Shown one piece after another: positions 20,700 to 32,146 of a stretch of DNA of 64,000 nucleotides; positions within the stretch are counted from its first letter, which is position 1, and each line of letters opens with the position of its first letter. The notes under the pieces are model-generated. The model made no database searches, was not told the DNA's origin, and saw only the letters and a program-made list of their open reading frames with translations. The stretch is from Helichrysum umbraculigerum (lineage: Eukaryota > Streptophyta > Magnoliopsida > Asterales > Asteraceae): contig CATIUR010000002.1 in assembly GCA_949592205.1 (NCBI GenBank), positions 132,010,090-132,074,089 of the forward strand. Reading direction: 5' to 3'. A program made the position numbers and the translations under genes.

Positions 20700-22427
20700 A
20701 AATTACTACGATTTGGTTGATTGTTTTGTTACAAGTTACTACGACTTGTTTGATTGAATTGATACAAGTTACAACGACTTGTTTGATTGTAAAGTATGTT
20801 TTGAAAACGTGTACGGCCCGTTGGTGATTTAGTTGAAATAATAATCTCGACATATCTATATTTGTTTGAAGTGTTAGGCTTGAAAAATAAATTCCATTAT
20901 GTTTGAAAAGTTGTATCGTATAAGTGTTTTGAAGTTGTTCAAGTTTGACACTTGGTGAAGAATGTGCTTACGGAATCTAAGTACGGGGGTCCGGGGGCAG
21001 CGCCCCTGGTAGCGGGGTCCAAGGGGCGGCAGCCCCTGGCGGGGTCCAAGGGGCAGAGCCCCTGGCTGGGGTCGAGCTGCCAGGTCGGCTTGGAAAATTT
21101 TTATTTGCTTTAAGGAAAAACGCATCTGGACTTGAATTTAGGTGAAATCAAGTGATAAAATTTTGGTCTCGACACTTAGTAAAATTGCAGTTTGAAAATC
21201 TGCTGTTTTATGCGACACAATCATGCGACACAAAAGTGGTTATGCGACACAAGGGTTGTGTCGCATATAGGTGCGACACAATATCTATGCGACACAAGGG
21301 TTGTGTCGCATAAATGCGAGATGCTGATTCAACAGCGACATAGTGATTGTGTCGTATGGAGTTTGCGACATAGTGGTTGTGTCGCAGGACTTGCGACACT
21401 AATTATCGGGTACGACACAAGGTGCGACACAGAGGCTTTTATACGACACAAGTGCCAAAATACGACACAACATGCGACACAAGGCTTGTGTCGCATGGAA
21501 GAACATCAGCCCAGAAAGTCCGGCTGTTTAGATTTTTCCGGCCAAAAACCCATTTCAAACCCGTTTTTAAGCTATGAAATCGTGTTCTATACTTAGTAAT
21601 GGACATATAGATGTTATATAACTCGTAAATATGTAAAAACAAGCTAAAACGAGAAGTTTCGGGAATTTGTCGGAAACTTACGCGGTGTCGGATTGAAAAT
21701 CCGAAAAGATAGGATTGTAGATCGTAGCGTGGTGGTTCCGTTTTTGTAAAAATCTTGATGATCCGAGGTCGTTTTGTATATTTATTTTGGTGATTTGTGA
21801 GTTGGTGTGGGTTTTTGATTTAGAGAGAAAAAAAAGAAAGAGGGAGAGAGAAGATGAAAAAGGGAAATGGAGAAAGAAGAAGAAAAGGAGGTGGTTTTGG
21901 TGGAACTCCTCCATTTTCAGTCCACGCAAAGCGCTCCGTGCGGTGTTCGTTTTCTCGATTGTTTTAACGTTAATTAGTATTTAAAGGCGTTTAATTATGC
22001 GTTTTGAAATACGAAATATTATTCAATATTTTTGTTGAAGTATTTTATAAAGTACTTAATAATTGCGTTATAAAACGTTATCTCGATTTTGTTTGTTTGC
22101 GCGTTCACATTTAATCGCGTTGTTCTCGCTTGTACGATATGGAATGAATACGACATATTATAAAAATAATATTATTGAGATATGATAGTTTCATTAAATA
22201 ATCTTTATGTTATTTAATTAAATTGTTCACCAACGTCCGTATTAAATTGAACCGAATTAAATTCGATTTGAAACTTGTACGATTTAAACAAACCGCATAA
22301 TTGTGTAGATATATATTCAACAATATATATAATAATTGATACATTAATTAGCCTAACACAGAACTAATTACATGTATTAATACTTGTTTAGGCACAAAGT
22401 TCTAGTCCTAAATTGACGGTTGTCACA
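19732..22427 (-). repeat. Element B 3' LTR (2696 bp)
   Basis: Begins TGTGACACCCCC and ends GTTGTCACA. It includes the GCGACAC array (21210-21497), an AT dinucleotide run (20652-20694) and hairpin 20046-20059 (CAGCG/CGCTG). A GC-rich stretch with three copies of GGGGTCCAAGGGGC-like units lies at 20985-21070. Confidence 0.94.
21210..21497. repeat. GCGACACAA palindrome array, element B 3' LTR
   Basis: About eight GCGACAC and four TGTGTCGC copies. Two near-perfect foldbacks are present: TATGCGACACAA-GGG-TTGTGTCGCATA (12-bp stem) and ATGCGACACAAG-G-CTTGTGTCGCAT. Confidence 0.9.
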
Positions 22428-22445
22428 TTCTCCCCCTGTTAGAAG

Positions 22446-22463
22446 AATTTCGTCCCGAAATTT
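22446..22463 (-). promoter_or_regulatory. Hairpin overlapping gag-pol stop, element B
   Basis: AATTTCG-TCC-CGAAATT sits beside polypurine tract CCCCCTGTTAG (22431-22441) and overlaps the pol stop (22462-22464), as in A and C. Confidence 0.55.
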
Positions 22464-25400
22464 ATGTTGAAGTCGTGTTTGAGGTTGAGTCAGTGAAGAG
22501 TTGAGGATACTTGAGTCGCATTTGGTCTTCTCGTTCCCAGGTGAATTCCGGACCGCGCCGCGAATTCCACCTAACCTTGACAATGGGAATACGACTTTGT
22601 TTAAGTTGTTTGACCTCACGGTCCATAATTTCGGCGGGTTCCTCAACAAAGTGAAGTTTCTCGTCAACTCGAATTTCATCGAGTGGAATGATAAGTGTCT
22701 CATCAGACAGACACTTCTTCAGATTCGAAACATGAAATGTGGGATGCACGCTGCTGAGCTCTGATGGCAGCTGCAATCGATATGCTACTGGACCAATTCT
22801 CTCGAGAATCTCGAATGGTCCAATGTATCTGGGATTTAACTTCCCTCGTTTGCCGAATCGAATTACGCCTTTCCAAGGCGATACTTTGAGTAGTACTCGA
22901 TCTCCAACTTGGAACTCGAGTGGTTTACGTCTCACGTCAGCATAACTTTTCTGACGATCATGCGCGACTTTGAGTTTGTTTTGAATTTCGACGATTCTCT
23001 CGGTCGTCTCGTGAATGATTTCTGGACCTGTGAGTTGGCTATCCCTAAATTCGGTCCAACAGATAGGTGACCGGCACTTACGACCGTACAGTGCCTCGAA
23101 TGGTGCAGCTTTAATGCTGGTATGATAACTGTTGTTGTACGAGAACTCGCACAATGGTAGGTGTTTTTCCCAGTTTACACCGAAGTCTACTACGCAGGCC
23201 CGTAGCATGTCTTCTAGTGTTTGAATTGTTCGTTCACTTTGGCCGTCGGTTTGAGGATGGTATGCGGTACTCATATCAAGTCGAGTACCCAGTGATCTTT
23301 GAAGTGATTGCCAAAATTGTGAAGTGAAACGACTATCTCTATCGGAGATAATTGAAATTGGAACACCGTGTTTAGTCACGATTTCCTTCAGATAGATTCT
23401 GGTGAGGCGTTCCATTTTGTCGGATTCCTTGATTGCCAGGAAGTGAGCAGTCTTTGTGAGACGATCCACGATCACCCAAATGGTATCGCAACCGTTCGCT
23501 GACTTGGGTAGTTTGGTTATGAAGTCCATGGCAATTTGTTCCCATTTCCATTCAGGAAGATCGGGTTGTTGAAGTAAACCAGAAGGTTTTTGATATTCGA
23601 TTTTGACCTTGGAGCAAGTAAGGCACTTGCTGACATAGGTGGCGATTTCAGCTTTCATGTTCGGCCACCAATAGAAGTCCTTGATACCGTGGTACATCTT
23701 GTCGGATCCCGGATGGATAGAATATTTGGACTTGTGAGCTTCATCCATCACCAAGTCTCGTAGGTTCCCAAATTTAGGCAACCAGATTCGGTTTGAGAAA
23801 TACCTAATCCCGTTAGGTTTGACTTCGAATTGTTTATCCATGCCTCGCAAGGCTTCATCTTTGACATTCTCGGGTTTTAAGGCTTCGAGTTGAGCAGTGA
23901 GAATTTGAATGTTTAAATTGTTGTGAATGGTCATACTGAGGGCTCGAACCCGAAGTGGTTTCACTCGCTCTTTCCGACTGAGGGCATCAGCAACGACATT
24001 TGCTTTGCCTGGGTGATATTTGAGTTCGCAGTCGTAATCGGTAAGCAACTCGACCCATCGACGTTGCCTCATGTTGAGATCCTTCTGATCGAATATGTGT
24101 TGGAGACTTTTGTGGTCTGTAAAGATTGTGCACCTAGTGCCATAGAGATAATGTCTCCAGATTTTGAGAGCGAAAACAACGGCTCCTAACTCGAGGTCGT
24201 GGGTGGTGTAATTCTTTTCATGAATCTTGAGCTGTCGTGAAGCATAAGCTATGACTTTGTCTCGTTGCATAAGCACGCAACCGAGACCTTGATGAGAAGC
24301 ATCGCAGTATACCACGAAGTCATTGGTGCCCTCGGGTAATGATAGAATAGGAGCACTGCAAAGCTTTTGTTTTAATAGTTGGAATGCCGACTCTTGTTTA
24401 TCAGTCCAGTCAAACTTTTTGTCTTTCTGGGTCAGAGTCATGAGTGGTAAGGCTATCTTGGAGAAATTTTCAATGAATCGTCGGTAATACCCGGCAAGAC
24501 CCAAAAATTGGCGTACTTCGGTCGGAGTGGTGGGTGCTTGCCAGCCCTTGATAGCTTCAATTTTTGATGGGTCAACGTGAATTCCCTGACTGTCAATCAC
24601 GTGACCAAGGAATTGGACGGTTTGAATCCAGAACTCACACTTAGAGAATTTGGCATAGAGATCCTCGTGTTTAAGTAGTTCAAGGATGGTTTTGAGGTGT
24701 TGCGCGTGTTCTTCTTTGTTTCGTGAATATATGAGGATGTCATCGATGAAGACAATGACAAACTTGTCAAGGTAAGGTTTACACACCCGATTCATAAGGT
24801 CCATGAATACAGCCGGTGCGTTGGTTAGACCGAAAGGCATAACTTGAAATTCATAATGCCCGTAACGAGTTCTGAAAGCGGTTTTTGGAATGTCGGCATC
24901 GCGAACACGCAATTGGTGATAACCGGACCGGAGATCAATCTTTGAATAACAACTCGACCCTTGAAGTTGGTCGAACAAATCATCGATTCGAGGAAGTGGA
25001 TACCGGTTCTTGACAGTTAACTTGTTCAACTCTCGGTAGTTGATACACATTCGAAAAGAACCGTCTTTCTTCTTGACAAATAGGACCGGAGCTCCCCAAG
25101 GTGAAGAACTCGGCCTGATAAATCCTCGTTCCAGGAGTTCCTGTAATTGGGTGGACAACTCCTGAAGTTCGGACGGAGCTAAACGGTATGGTGCTCGGGC
25201 CACAGGCGCAGCACCTGGTACAAGGTCGATTGAGAACTCAACCTGTCTTGGTGGTGGTAGACCAGGTAGTTCTTCAGGAAAGACTTCTGGAAAGTCTCGA
25301 ACAATTGGAACATCCTCAAGTCGCTTCTCCTTCGACTTTTTCTCCATGATGTGCGCGAGGATTGCTGGATAACCCTTTCTCAGAAATTTTCGGGTTTTTA

Positions 25401-26250
25401 GGCAAGATATGAGGTTAAGCCTCGTCCCACCGGTCTCCCCCTGTATGACCAAGGTTCTACCGACGGCGAGAGGTATGCGAACTATTTTGTCATAGCAAAT
25501 GATTTCGGCGCGATGTTCGGATAGCCAGTCCATGCCTACGATGACATCGAAACTCCCTATCTCGATTGGCATAAGATCTATGGAGAAGATTTCGTCGGCT
25601 AGGTTTAAAGTGCAATTAGGTATCACACTATCGGTTTCTATCAATTTGCCATTTGCTAGCTCTACTGTGTATTTAACGTCTAAAGCAACAGGTGTGATGT
25701 CAAGTGGAGGGCAAAATTCATCGGAAATAAAACTTCTATCGGCACCAGTATCAAACAGAATAGAAGCAGTTAAATTGTTGAGGAGGAACATACCCGTGAC
25801 CACATTCGGGTCCTGACGGGCGTCCCCTGAGTTGATCACGAAGGCGCTACTTTTGACGTTGTTGTTGTTGCAGTGGTTGTTGTTGCCCTTATTCTTCAAT
25901 TTTGGGCACGTATCCCTAAAGTGTCCTGGATTCCCACATTCGAAGCAGGACTTAGGTTGTCGGGCATTTTTGTCAGAGGGGTTGTTGTTGGATCTGGGGG
26001 CTCGGCAATCCTTAGTCGAATGCCCGTACCTCCTGCAGTTGTTGCAAGGAGTATTGCACTGACCAAAGTGATGATAGTTACACTTGGGACAATAAGGCCT
26101 GTCCCCGGTGTAGCTGCGGTTGGTTTCAGAGTTGGTGGTGTAGACTTGGATGGCGTTGTTTTTCTTGTTTGTGTTGTGGTGGTGTTCAGTGGATTTGCGT
26201 TTGTTGTTGTTGGAGGATGAGGTGTTGGAAGTCCCACGGTTGACAACTAG
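22462..26250 (-). pseudogene. Pol (and 3' gag) of element B, frameshifted from gag start
   Basis: An open frame of about 1260 codons covers the gag zinc knuckles (HCXXC-type cysteines near 26000-26090 and CFECGNPGHF), protease (FDTGADRSF), RT (FIDD), RNase H, integrase (HHCC, D-D-E) and the chromodomain-like C-terminus (IVKVRWN...FTWERED). All catalytic motifs are present. It lacks its own gag start because one indel near 26246-26262 puts it out of frame with 26186-26908. In A and C the same join is in frame, so this is a lesion in B rather than a programmed site. Confidence 0.88.
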
Positions 26251-26908
26251 GGATGAGTTCGTGGGCTAAACGAAAGGCACTTTCAGTGGTGGTTGGTTTG
26301 GATGAGGCGACATTTCCCTGGATGTTCTCAGGGAGTCCGCGAATGTATCTCTTAATGCCCTTACTTTCCGGTTCAACCATGCTTGGGCATAGTAAAGCAA
26401 ACTGCTGAAATTTTGTGGTATAATCAGCAACATCATTTCCCTGCACCGTCAGGTGCCAGAATTCCTCCTCCAGTCTGTGCAGTTCTTCTTCAGGACAATA
26501 TTTTTCTGTCAGCTTCTTTTTCAGTTCGGCCCAAGGAAGTCGATTTGCAACCTCAAGGCCTACAGAGTTTGAGTGGGTTTTCCACCACGTTAGTGCACCT
26601 TCCTGAAAGGTGTAAGCAGCGAATTTGACTTTGTTGTTCTCAGTGCAGTCGCAGAGACTGAAAACGGATTCCATACGCTCAATCCAACGGATCAAGCCAA
26701 TGGCACCTTCCGTGCCCTTGAAATAGAGGGGTTTACAGCTGAGAAAGTCCTTGTAGGAACAAGGCTTGACAGTATGAGTGGTGGCGGTGGTATCGGCTGT
26801 TTCCTCGGACGTTCGGATTGGATCCCGAGCGGCCAAGGCGTCGGCTACGGCCCGATTAAAGGCAGCAGCGAGTTCGGCTTCACTGTAACTCTTTTTCTTC
26901 GGTGGCAT
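26186..26908 (-). pseudogene. Gag N-terminal part of element B (240 aa to frameshift stop)
   Basis: Starts MPPKKKSYSEAELAAAF and is homologous to A/C gag through the capsid region up to RLAHEL. The frame then shifts and 23 unrelated residues precede a stop. Without the zinc knuckles this product would not bind RNA as the family's gag does. The remainder of gag and all of pol continue in the next frame (22462-26250). Confidence 0.88.
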
Positions 26909-27209
26909 GATTCTTCAAGAAAAAGAAACAATAGGTACGTAAGAAACTGTAACAGAATGATAATTGTGGTAGCTGTACGTATTAAAGCGACATTATACAC
27001 ATCACAAGTGTAATAGTTCCATAATATAGATTTAAATCGAAAGAAATTGTCAATTGATATTACGTTGTTAAACGATTACAGACAATTTCGAGTTTGAGGA
27101 TTCAAAAGTTACAGACTTAGATATTGTGCCAAAAGTTCCGGGAATTGTTTCATCCGGTCAATTTACATTAGTCCTACGAAAGCGTTATAAAGTGCAGATT
27201 CAGCCTAAG

Positions 27210-27704
27210 CTAATTCTGACGAAGATTGAGTTGTGGCATTAAGGCAGTGAGACGGTCAACGGACTCTGCAAGTCGGCTAACCATTCCGAGTGCCTCCTCG
27301 GTTTCCCTCAGGCGTGTCTCACATTGAGTCAACCTTGATCGCAGGACAGTGATTTCGTTGTGATTGTCAGTCACTTGATTGTGGACGATCTCCATGGTCT
27401 CGATGGTTTCACCCACTCGATTTTCGAGAACGTCCATATTGTTGATAGTATTTTCATGGTCCTCAGAGACCTGAGCAACTTGTCCCATTAGGGTGAGTGT
27501 CCAGTTTTCTGGGGTCTCTTGCAACTCGATGTCCATGTCACGCAGTTGTTGCTCGTGACGGTGTAGCCTAGCGGCCAAATCTGTTAGTGTGAATTGATTG
27601 GGGTATGGGCCTGCTCGAGGCAACCTGGGGTTCCTCCTAGCTACCCTTGAACCTTGTGATTCGTACGGATGGGAACGGAATGAGTTGGGTGGTGTGTTTG
27701 CCAT
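27210..27704 (-). CDS. Accessory coiled-coil ORF of element B (164 aa)
   Basis: Between primer site and gag, ending about 300 nt before the gag ATG. I choose the ATG at 27704 (MANTPPNS) because element C's ORF starts the same way; seven further upstream codons are open. The N-terminus is basic and proline-rich (RVARRNPRLPRAGPYP). The rest is heptad-like (LHRHEQQLRDMDIELQET onward to about residue 160), predicting a long coiled coil. It is clearly homologous to 45598-46083 and unlike the ORF in A. No known family comes to mind. A structural or RNA-binding helper role is a guess. Confidence 0.6.
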   Translation of the reverse strand: MANTPPNSFRSHPYESQGSRVARRNPRLPRAGPYPNQFTLTDLAARLHRHEQQLRDMDIELQETPENWTLTLMGQVAQVSEDHENTINNMDVLENRVGETIETMEIVHNQVTDNHNEITVLRSRLTQCETRLRETEEALGMVSRLAESVDRLTALMPQLNLRQN

Positions 27705-27914
27705 TCTGAGACAGAACGTTAGCAAATGTGAAGCCTATATTCGCATAATACGTATATAATATAGCCTAAGCTTGACTTGAGGCTTACTTATGTATATATA
27801 TGTATATCACATAATAACCTATTGAGTGTCTAGCACAGACTTGTTTTGAGTCCCGTTTCTCTCGAAGTCAGAGTCAACTAGTGTATCCCGTTCAGCCATA
27901 ACTTCCTTCAGATC

Positions 27915-27981
27915 TTACATCATCTTTATTTAATTGTACATAGTTGATCAAGCTATGTTAAATTAATTTCGTATGATGTAA
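27915..27981 (-). promoter_or_regulatory. Leader stem-loop SL2, element B
   Basis: TTACATCAT (27915-27923) pairs with ATGATGTAA (27973-27981). Inside, ACATAG (27938-27943) pairs with CTATGT (27953-27958) around TTGATCAAG. It is the best-paired version of the four. Confidence 0.62.
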
Positions 27982-28021
27982 TCTCCGAACTGGTTATACC
28001 TAATAGGGAATACTGCCTAAC

Positions 28022-28066
28022 GGTCATAGTCTAGGTCCACTAAATGCAACCTAGTTCACTATAACC
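28022..28066 (-). promoter_or_regulatory. Leader stem-loop SL1, element B
   Basis: GGTCATAG (28022-28029) and CTATAACC (28059-28066) pair on the sense strand with one U-G wobble. It lies three bases from the primer binding site. Confidence 0.52.
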
Positions 28067-28069
28067 TTA

Positions 28070-28082
28070 GGCTCTGATACCA
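28070..28082 (-). other. Primer binding site (tRNA-iMet type), element B
   Basis: Minus-strand TGGTATCAGAGCC, three bases from the 5' LTR end at 28086. Confidence 0.92.
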
Positions 28083-28376
28083 ATCTGTGACACCCCCAAA
28101 TTTGATGATTTGCGGAAGCTCGGTTTGGGTGTCACTAATCAATATACAAAGCACATAAGATATAATGAACGACCACTATATGCGTCGTTTTAAACTTGCA
28201 TTAATATAGTAAACGTTACATCAAAATAATGTTACATTAGCTCGGTTCCTGAAATTTAGAGATTACATAGCATAATTACTTTTACAAAATATAATAATGC
28301 AATCAAATCTCTAGTTGTATGAATGCTGACTCGAGCTAATAATCCCTGCTTGTGCAGCCAACCTACTGCTAGGTAC

Positions 28377-28863
28377 CTGTGATACATACTAAAATGGGTC
28401 AGCGAAAACGCTGGTGAGCTCACAGGTTTGTATGTCAATGTATAGTTGTAAGAACCGCAAGATTTATATTGAAGTTAAATTGCAGTTAAGCAAAATAAAA
28501 GTTATACAATCCATGAGCACATAGTCTGAGCTTAACTTGAGCGCTAGGTCCAATTAAGGAAACCTAACTTGAAATGCCTCCTACGAGTGTCTAATCCACA
28601 CTCGTCTTCCCAAATGATAATACATCCGTTTGACCGGTTAGTGCGTGCTAACCCGGATGAGGATTGTCAATCCCATATGATATCATATACTAACATTCAC
28701 GTTAAAATATTAGAGACTATGCTTATGGAGGACTTTAATTGATTAGCTTGAAACTCATGTAGTGTTTGAAGTTTGGCACTTGCGTTCTACTTGTAAAACA
28801 AAACATAGCAGTATTATCACACCCCTAGTTGAAAAGCAGTGAAAATGGGGCTATGAAACTCAC
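28377..28863 (-). other. Candidate LTR-leader intron, element B (487 nt)
   Basis: Sense-strand boundaries are CTCAG|GTGAGTTTCATAG and GTATCACAG|GTACC. The branch-like CTGAC is 23 nt before the AG and is formed by the 3' arm of hairpin 28400-28413 (CAGCG/CGCTG, loop AAAA on the plus strand). Confidence 0.5.
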
Positions 28864-29000
28864 CTGAGTCTTGAAGTGTTTAAGCAATTAAACTTGAAGT
28901 GTATTGATATCCAAAGACTTGAAACCTGAATGTGTCCACGACACTTGATTTGTTATTAATTGTACTGGTATCTCGAAAGACTACCATTGAAGTTGCTATT

Positions 29001-29037
<37 letters not shown>

Positions 29038-29547
29038 AAATTACTACGATTTGGTTGATTGTTTTGTTACAAGTTACTACGACTTGTTTGATTGAATTGA
29101 TACAAGTTACAACGACTTGTTTGATTGTAAAGTATGTTTTGAAAACGTGTACGGCCCGTTGGTGATTTAGTTGAAATAATAATCTCGACATATCTATATT
29201 TGTTTGAAGTGTTAGGCTTGAAAAATAAATTCCATTATGTTTGAAAAGTTGTATCGTATAAGTGTTTTGAAGTTGTTCAAGTTTGACACTTGGTGAAGAA
29301 TGTGCTTACGGAATCTAAGTACGGGGGTCCGGGGGCAGCGCCCCTGGTAGCGGGGTCCAAGGGGCGGCAGCCCCTGGCGGGGTCCAAGGGGCAGAGCCCC
29401 TGGCTGGGGTCGAGCTGCCAGGTCAGCTTGGAAAATTTTTATTTGCTTTAAGGAAAAACGCATCTGGACTTGAATTTAGGTGAAATCAAGTGATAAAATT
29501 TTGGTCTCTACACTTAGTAAAATTGCAGTTTGAAAATCTGCTGTTTT

Positions 29548-29835
29548 ATGCGACACAATCATGCGACACAAAAGTGGTTATGCGACACAAGGGTTGTGTC
29601 GCATATAGGTGCGACACAATATCTATGCCACACAAGGGTTGTGTCGCATAAATGCGAGATGCTGATTCAACAGCGACATAGTGATTGGGTCGTATGGAGT
29701 TTGCGACATAGTGGTTGTGTCGCAGGACTTGCGACACTAATTATCGGGTACGACACAAGGTGCGACACAGAGGCTTTTATACGACACAAGTGCCAAAATA
29801 CGACACAACATGCGACACAAGGCTTGTGTCGCATG
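29548..29835. repeat. GCGACACAA palindrome array, element B 5' LTR
   Basis: Second copy of 21210-21497, with two visible substitutions that break palindromes. Confidence 0.9.
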
Positions 29836-31456
29836 GAAGAACATCAGCCCAGAAAGTCCGGCTGTTTAGATTTTTCCGGCCAAAAACCCATTTCAAACCC
29901 GTTTTTAAGCTATGAAATCGTGTTCTATACTTAGTAATGGACATATAGATGTTATATAACTCGTAAATATGTAAAAACAAGCTAAAACGAGAAGTTTCGG
30001 GAATTTGTCGGAAACTTACGCGGTGTCGGATTGAAAATCCGAAAAGATAGGATTGTAGATCGTAGCGTGGTGGTTCCGTTTTTGTAAAAATCTTGATGAT
30101 CCGAGGTCGTTTTGTATATTTATTTTGGTGATTTGTGAGTTGGTGTGGGTTTTTGATTTAGAGAGAAAAAAAAGAAAGAGGGAGAGAGAAGATGAAAAAG
30201 GGAAATGGAGAAAGAAGAAGAAAAGGAGGTGGTTTTGGTGGAACTCCTCCATTTTCAGTCCACGCAAAGCGCTCCGTGCGGTGTTCGTTTTCTCGATTGT
30301 TTTAACGTTAATTAGTATTTAAAGGCGTTTAATTATGCGTTTTGAAATACGAAATATTATTCAATATTTTTGTTGAAGTATTTTATAAAGTACTTAATAA
30401 TTGCGTTATAAAACGTTATCTCGATTTTGTTTGTTTGCGCGTTCACATTTAATCGCGTTGTTCTCGCTTGTACGATATGGAATGAATACGACATATTATA
30501 AAAATAATATTATTGAGATATGATAGTTTCATTAAATAATCTTTATGTTATTTAATTAAATTGTTCACCAACGTCCGTATTAAATTGAACCGAATTACAT
30601 TCGATTTGAAACTTGTACGATTTAAACAAACCGCATAATTGTGTAGATATATATTCAACAATATATATAATAATTGATACATTAATTAGCCTAACACAGA
30701 ACTAATTACATGTATTAATACTTGTTTAGGCACAAAGTTCTAGTCCTAAATTGACGGTTGTCACATTGTCAGTCCCATATGGATCCATATACTAAAACTC
30801 GCGCTTATCGAATAACTAACAACTATGATTTTAGAGGCCTTTAGTGGATTAATCGTAACTCAAGCCAATAAGTATATCAGAAAGTCTGTAAGCCTGTAGG
30901 TCGGTAAGTCTGTAAGTTTGTAGCGAGTTTGTAAAGTACTAAGTCTGTAACGTATTAAGTCTGTAAAGTAGCAAGTCGGTGAAGTACAAAGTCTATCAAG
31001 TAATTTAGTAAAGGCAGCAATTTCATTGTGTTCAAGCAAAAACAAGTAATGCATCTCCCCCAAAGTAATAGCAATAAAAAGGGGCCGTGAGACTCACCTG
31101 TGGGTGCTAGCGTTCCTAACCGCAAGTAATATCCAGTCCGTAACCTCCTAACGTCCTAAACGTAAGAGATATATTAATATCGTCATACACATGATTTAAT
31201 TGTTTTGATAGATCATTTGAGTTGGATTATATACGATTCGTTGGCGATATTATTCTAATAATAATTATCAAAAAAAAGTATTATTATTGAACTCACTTCG
31301 CCGTATACTTTGAAAAAGTATATATATAATTAGTTCTTCAAGATAATGTTAATATTAATTAATTATTAGATAATAGTAGTTTGCTACTAAAAATTTAAGT
31401 AACTATAAAAGTGGCTTAAATCACTAATACGGTTTTACTTTAAATCGTTTATTGCC

Positions 31457-31505
<49 letters not shown>

Positions 31506-31732
31506 CGTCTAATAAAGTTTCTTGTTGTATATTTATGTATATTAAAACTTTACTGTTATAAAAATATACAAGGGTGATGTTTCACCTAAAATACTTTTCC
31601 TCATTCATTTATTTTGTTATAAAAATTATCGCTTCTAAAAATTCGTCACTAACATTTAGTGGTATATTTTGTGACCATTGTTAACAAGATAATCAATATA
31701 TAAGTTTTTACACATTTTAAAATAAATAGTTT

Positions 31733-31806
<74 letters not shown>

Positions 31807-31931
31807 CTATAAAAGCTGTTCGTCTACTCGAATATCAGTTGGGTTCTAAGCTTAATTCCCAAAAACATAGTTAAATTGGGAAGGTTATGTAAAATAGAGT
31901 AATAAAAATATATATATGTAAAAATAACATA

Positions 31932-31999
31932 GGTTACAGGATTCGATCCTCTGACCTCTTGATCCATGCCCGCATTCATTAACCACTAGGCTGAAGCTT
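31932..31999 (-). other. tRNA-like module 1 in element D 3' LTR
   Basis: The minus strand has an A-box-like CAGCCTAGTGGTTAATG and, about 35 nt on, a B-box-like GGATCGAATCC (11 nt, as in the consensus). The acceptor arms do not pair, so it is not a tRNA gene. The other LTR copy is 37923-37990. Confidence 0.45.
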
Positions 32000-32079
32000 T
32001 AGTTTAGGATTTTGTTACTAAGTACATATCTATATGTCTGTTCATACAACAATCTGCTAAAAAAAATTAATTAAAAATA

Positions 32080-32146
32080 GGTCACAGGATCGAACCTGTG
32101 ACCTTGGCTTCAAACCTCATGTTCTAACCAACAAGCTAAGGTTCAA
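32080..32146 (-). other. tRNA-like module 2 in element D 3' LTR
   Basis: The minus strand has A-box-like TAGCTTGTTGGTTAGAAC and a T-arm-like CACAGGTTCGATCCTGTG whose B box is one base short. The same orientation and spacing occur in the other LTR (38072-38138), where the B box has decayed (TTTGATCC). Confidence 0.5.

Larger units (their letters stand above)
19732..30765 (-). mobile_element. Element B: Tekay-type retrotransposon with one frameshift
   Basis: An 11.0-kb element with LTRs 19732-22427 and 28086-30765, duplication TTGTC, iMet primer site 28070-28082 and polypurine tract from 22428. The LTR pair differs by about nine substitutions plus a dinucleotide length change, so it is somewhat older than C and A. 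Gag-pol carries a single frame break near 26246-26262. It is inserted in the left LTR of D. Confidence 0.93.
28086..30765 (-). repeat. Element B 5' LTR (2680 bp)
   Basis: Same modules as the left copy, with a shorter AT run (29005-29032). It carries the GCGACAC array at 29548-29835, slightly decayed (ATGCCACAC, GATTGGGTCG). Confidence 0.94.

Noticed and set aside
20650..20853. Minus-strand YI-rich ORF in element B LTR
   Set aside because: Reads through the AT microsatellite; length varies between the two LTRs.
25896..26246. Separate Thr/Pro-rich minus frame in element B
   Set aside because: Out-of-frame reading of the gag knuckle region around the frameshift, not a gene.
26186..26262. Programmed ribosomal frameshift between gag and pol in element B
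   Set aside because: The closely related A and C have one continuous frame here and no slippery heptamer is evident.
32080..32146. Functional tRNA gene
   Set aside because: Acceptor arms do not pair, the T loop is one base short and the copy in the other LTR is mutated; kept only as a tRNA-like module.
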